Source: 4484-232 sp964486555
Lineage (GTDB): Bacteria > Thermotogota > Thermotogae > Thermotogales > Thermotogaceae
Direction: 5' to 3'
Assembly (NCBI GenBank): GCA_964486555.1
Contig: CAZANP010000047.1
Span: forward strand, 1-13,446
Length of the DNA: 13,446 nt
Each line of letters begins with the position of its first letter. The first letter of the stretch is position 1. Below the pieces are notes generated by a model. The model ran no database searches and was not told where the DNA came from. It was given only the letters and a program-made list of their open reading frames with translations. Shown in pieces: positions 13,145 to 13,446 of this stretch. A program made the position numbers and the translations under genes.

Positions 13145-13446
13145 ATGTTCGAAGATATAGAAGATTTTGTGAGAAAAAGAATGACCAACGATGCTTCCCA
13201 CGATTTTGAACATGTTCTGAGAGTCGTTCGGATGTGTGAATTCATTGGCACAAGAGAAGGAGAAAATCTCAGCATCCTCATACCAGCAGCGTTCTTCCAT
13301 GATATCGCTAGGCCTCTTGAAATTGAGGATCCTTCCATTGATCATGCCAAGGAGAGTGCTCGTATAGCTCGCGAATACTTATCGAATAGAGGCTATCCTT
13401 ATATAGATGAAATAGTTTACGCGATAGAGGTTCATAGATTCAGAAA
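13145..13446 (+). CDS. HD-domain phosphohydrolase, 3' end outside the window
   Basis: One hundred codons are visible with no stop, so the gene runs off the right edge. HD superfamily positions are H23 in DFEHVLRVVR, H52-D53 in FFHDIAR, H67 and H97 (EVHRF). This pattern is that of small soluble HD phosphohydrolases, which usually total about 180-220 residues and act on nucleotides or related phosphoesters; the substrate cannot be told. ATG 13145 has a strong AAGGAGGA site six bases upstream. It is transcribed divergently from the ABC exporter and may share control with it. No membrane segment is seen in the visible part. Confidence 0.9.
   Translation, partial: MFEDIEDFVRKRMTNDASHDFEHVLRVVRMCEFIGTREGENLSILIPAAFFHDIARPLEIEDPSIDHAKESARIAREYLSNRGYPYIDEIVYAIEVHRFR

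Overview
The window looks like chromosome from a hyperthermophilic member of the Thermotogales, most likely Thermotoga or a close relative. The evidence is AGA/AGG-rich arginine usage, E/K/R/V-rich proteins, strong GGAGG ribosome binding sites, frequent GTG/TTG starts, very tight gene packing, and protein sequences that read as Thermotoga orthologues. This taxon call rests on recognition; no database search was made. There is no rRNA, tRNA, CRISPR array, insertion sequence or prophage in the window.

Layout. Positions 1-660 are the only loose stretch. They hold coding-like debris on both strands, two overlapping hairpins, a good rho-independent terminator (406-435) and an upstream region for the first operon. 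Positions 661-3936 are a plus-strand run of five tightly spaced genes: a 74-aa membrane protein, an isoprenylcysteine-methyltransferase-like membrane protein, a metallo-beta-lactamase-fold hydrolase with a possible export signal, a four-helix membrane protein, and TmcAL (tRNA-Met cytidine acetate ligase). The last gene overlaps, tail to tail, the end of a six-gene minus-strand operon.

That operon (9924 down to 3906) reads phoH, a short PgpH-type membrane HD phosphodiesterase, ybeY, a DUF1015 protein, a membrane zinc metallopeptidase and rsmB. Its core, phoH-pgpH-ybeY, is a classic bacterial cluster for RNA quality control, 16S rRNA maturation and c-di-AMP turnover. RsmB adds an rRNA m5C methylation. 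Most junctions overlap by a few bases, so translational coupling is likely.

Upstream on the same strand (13073-9997) lies a three-gene ABC-2 exporter: one ATPase and two different permeases. It is separated from phoH by 72 bases that hold a perfect TATAAT box. A 71-base divergent promoter region (13074-13144), with overlapping -10 boxes and a perfect 12-bp palindrome, separates the exporter from a plus-strand HD-domain phosphohydrolase that runs off the right edge.

Most of the window is ordinary housekeeping. The observations that merit a second look are the truncated PgpH architecture, the DUF1015 protein inside the ybeY operon, the poorly characterised membrane-protein/MBL cassette upstream of tmcAL, the two possible starts of the MBL protein, the symmetric divergent promoter, and the decayed coding sequence at the left end. 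I saw no convincing evidence of a wholly new system.
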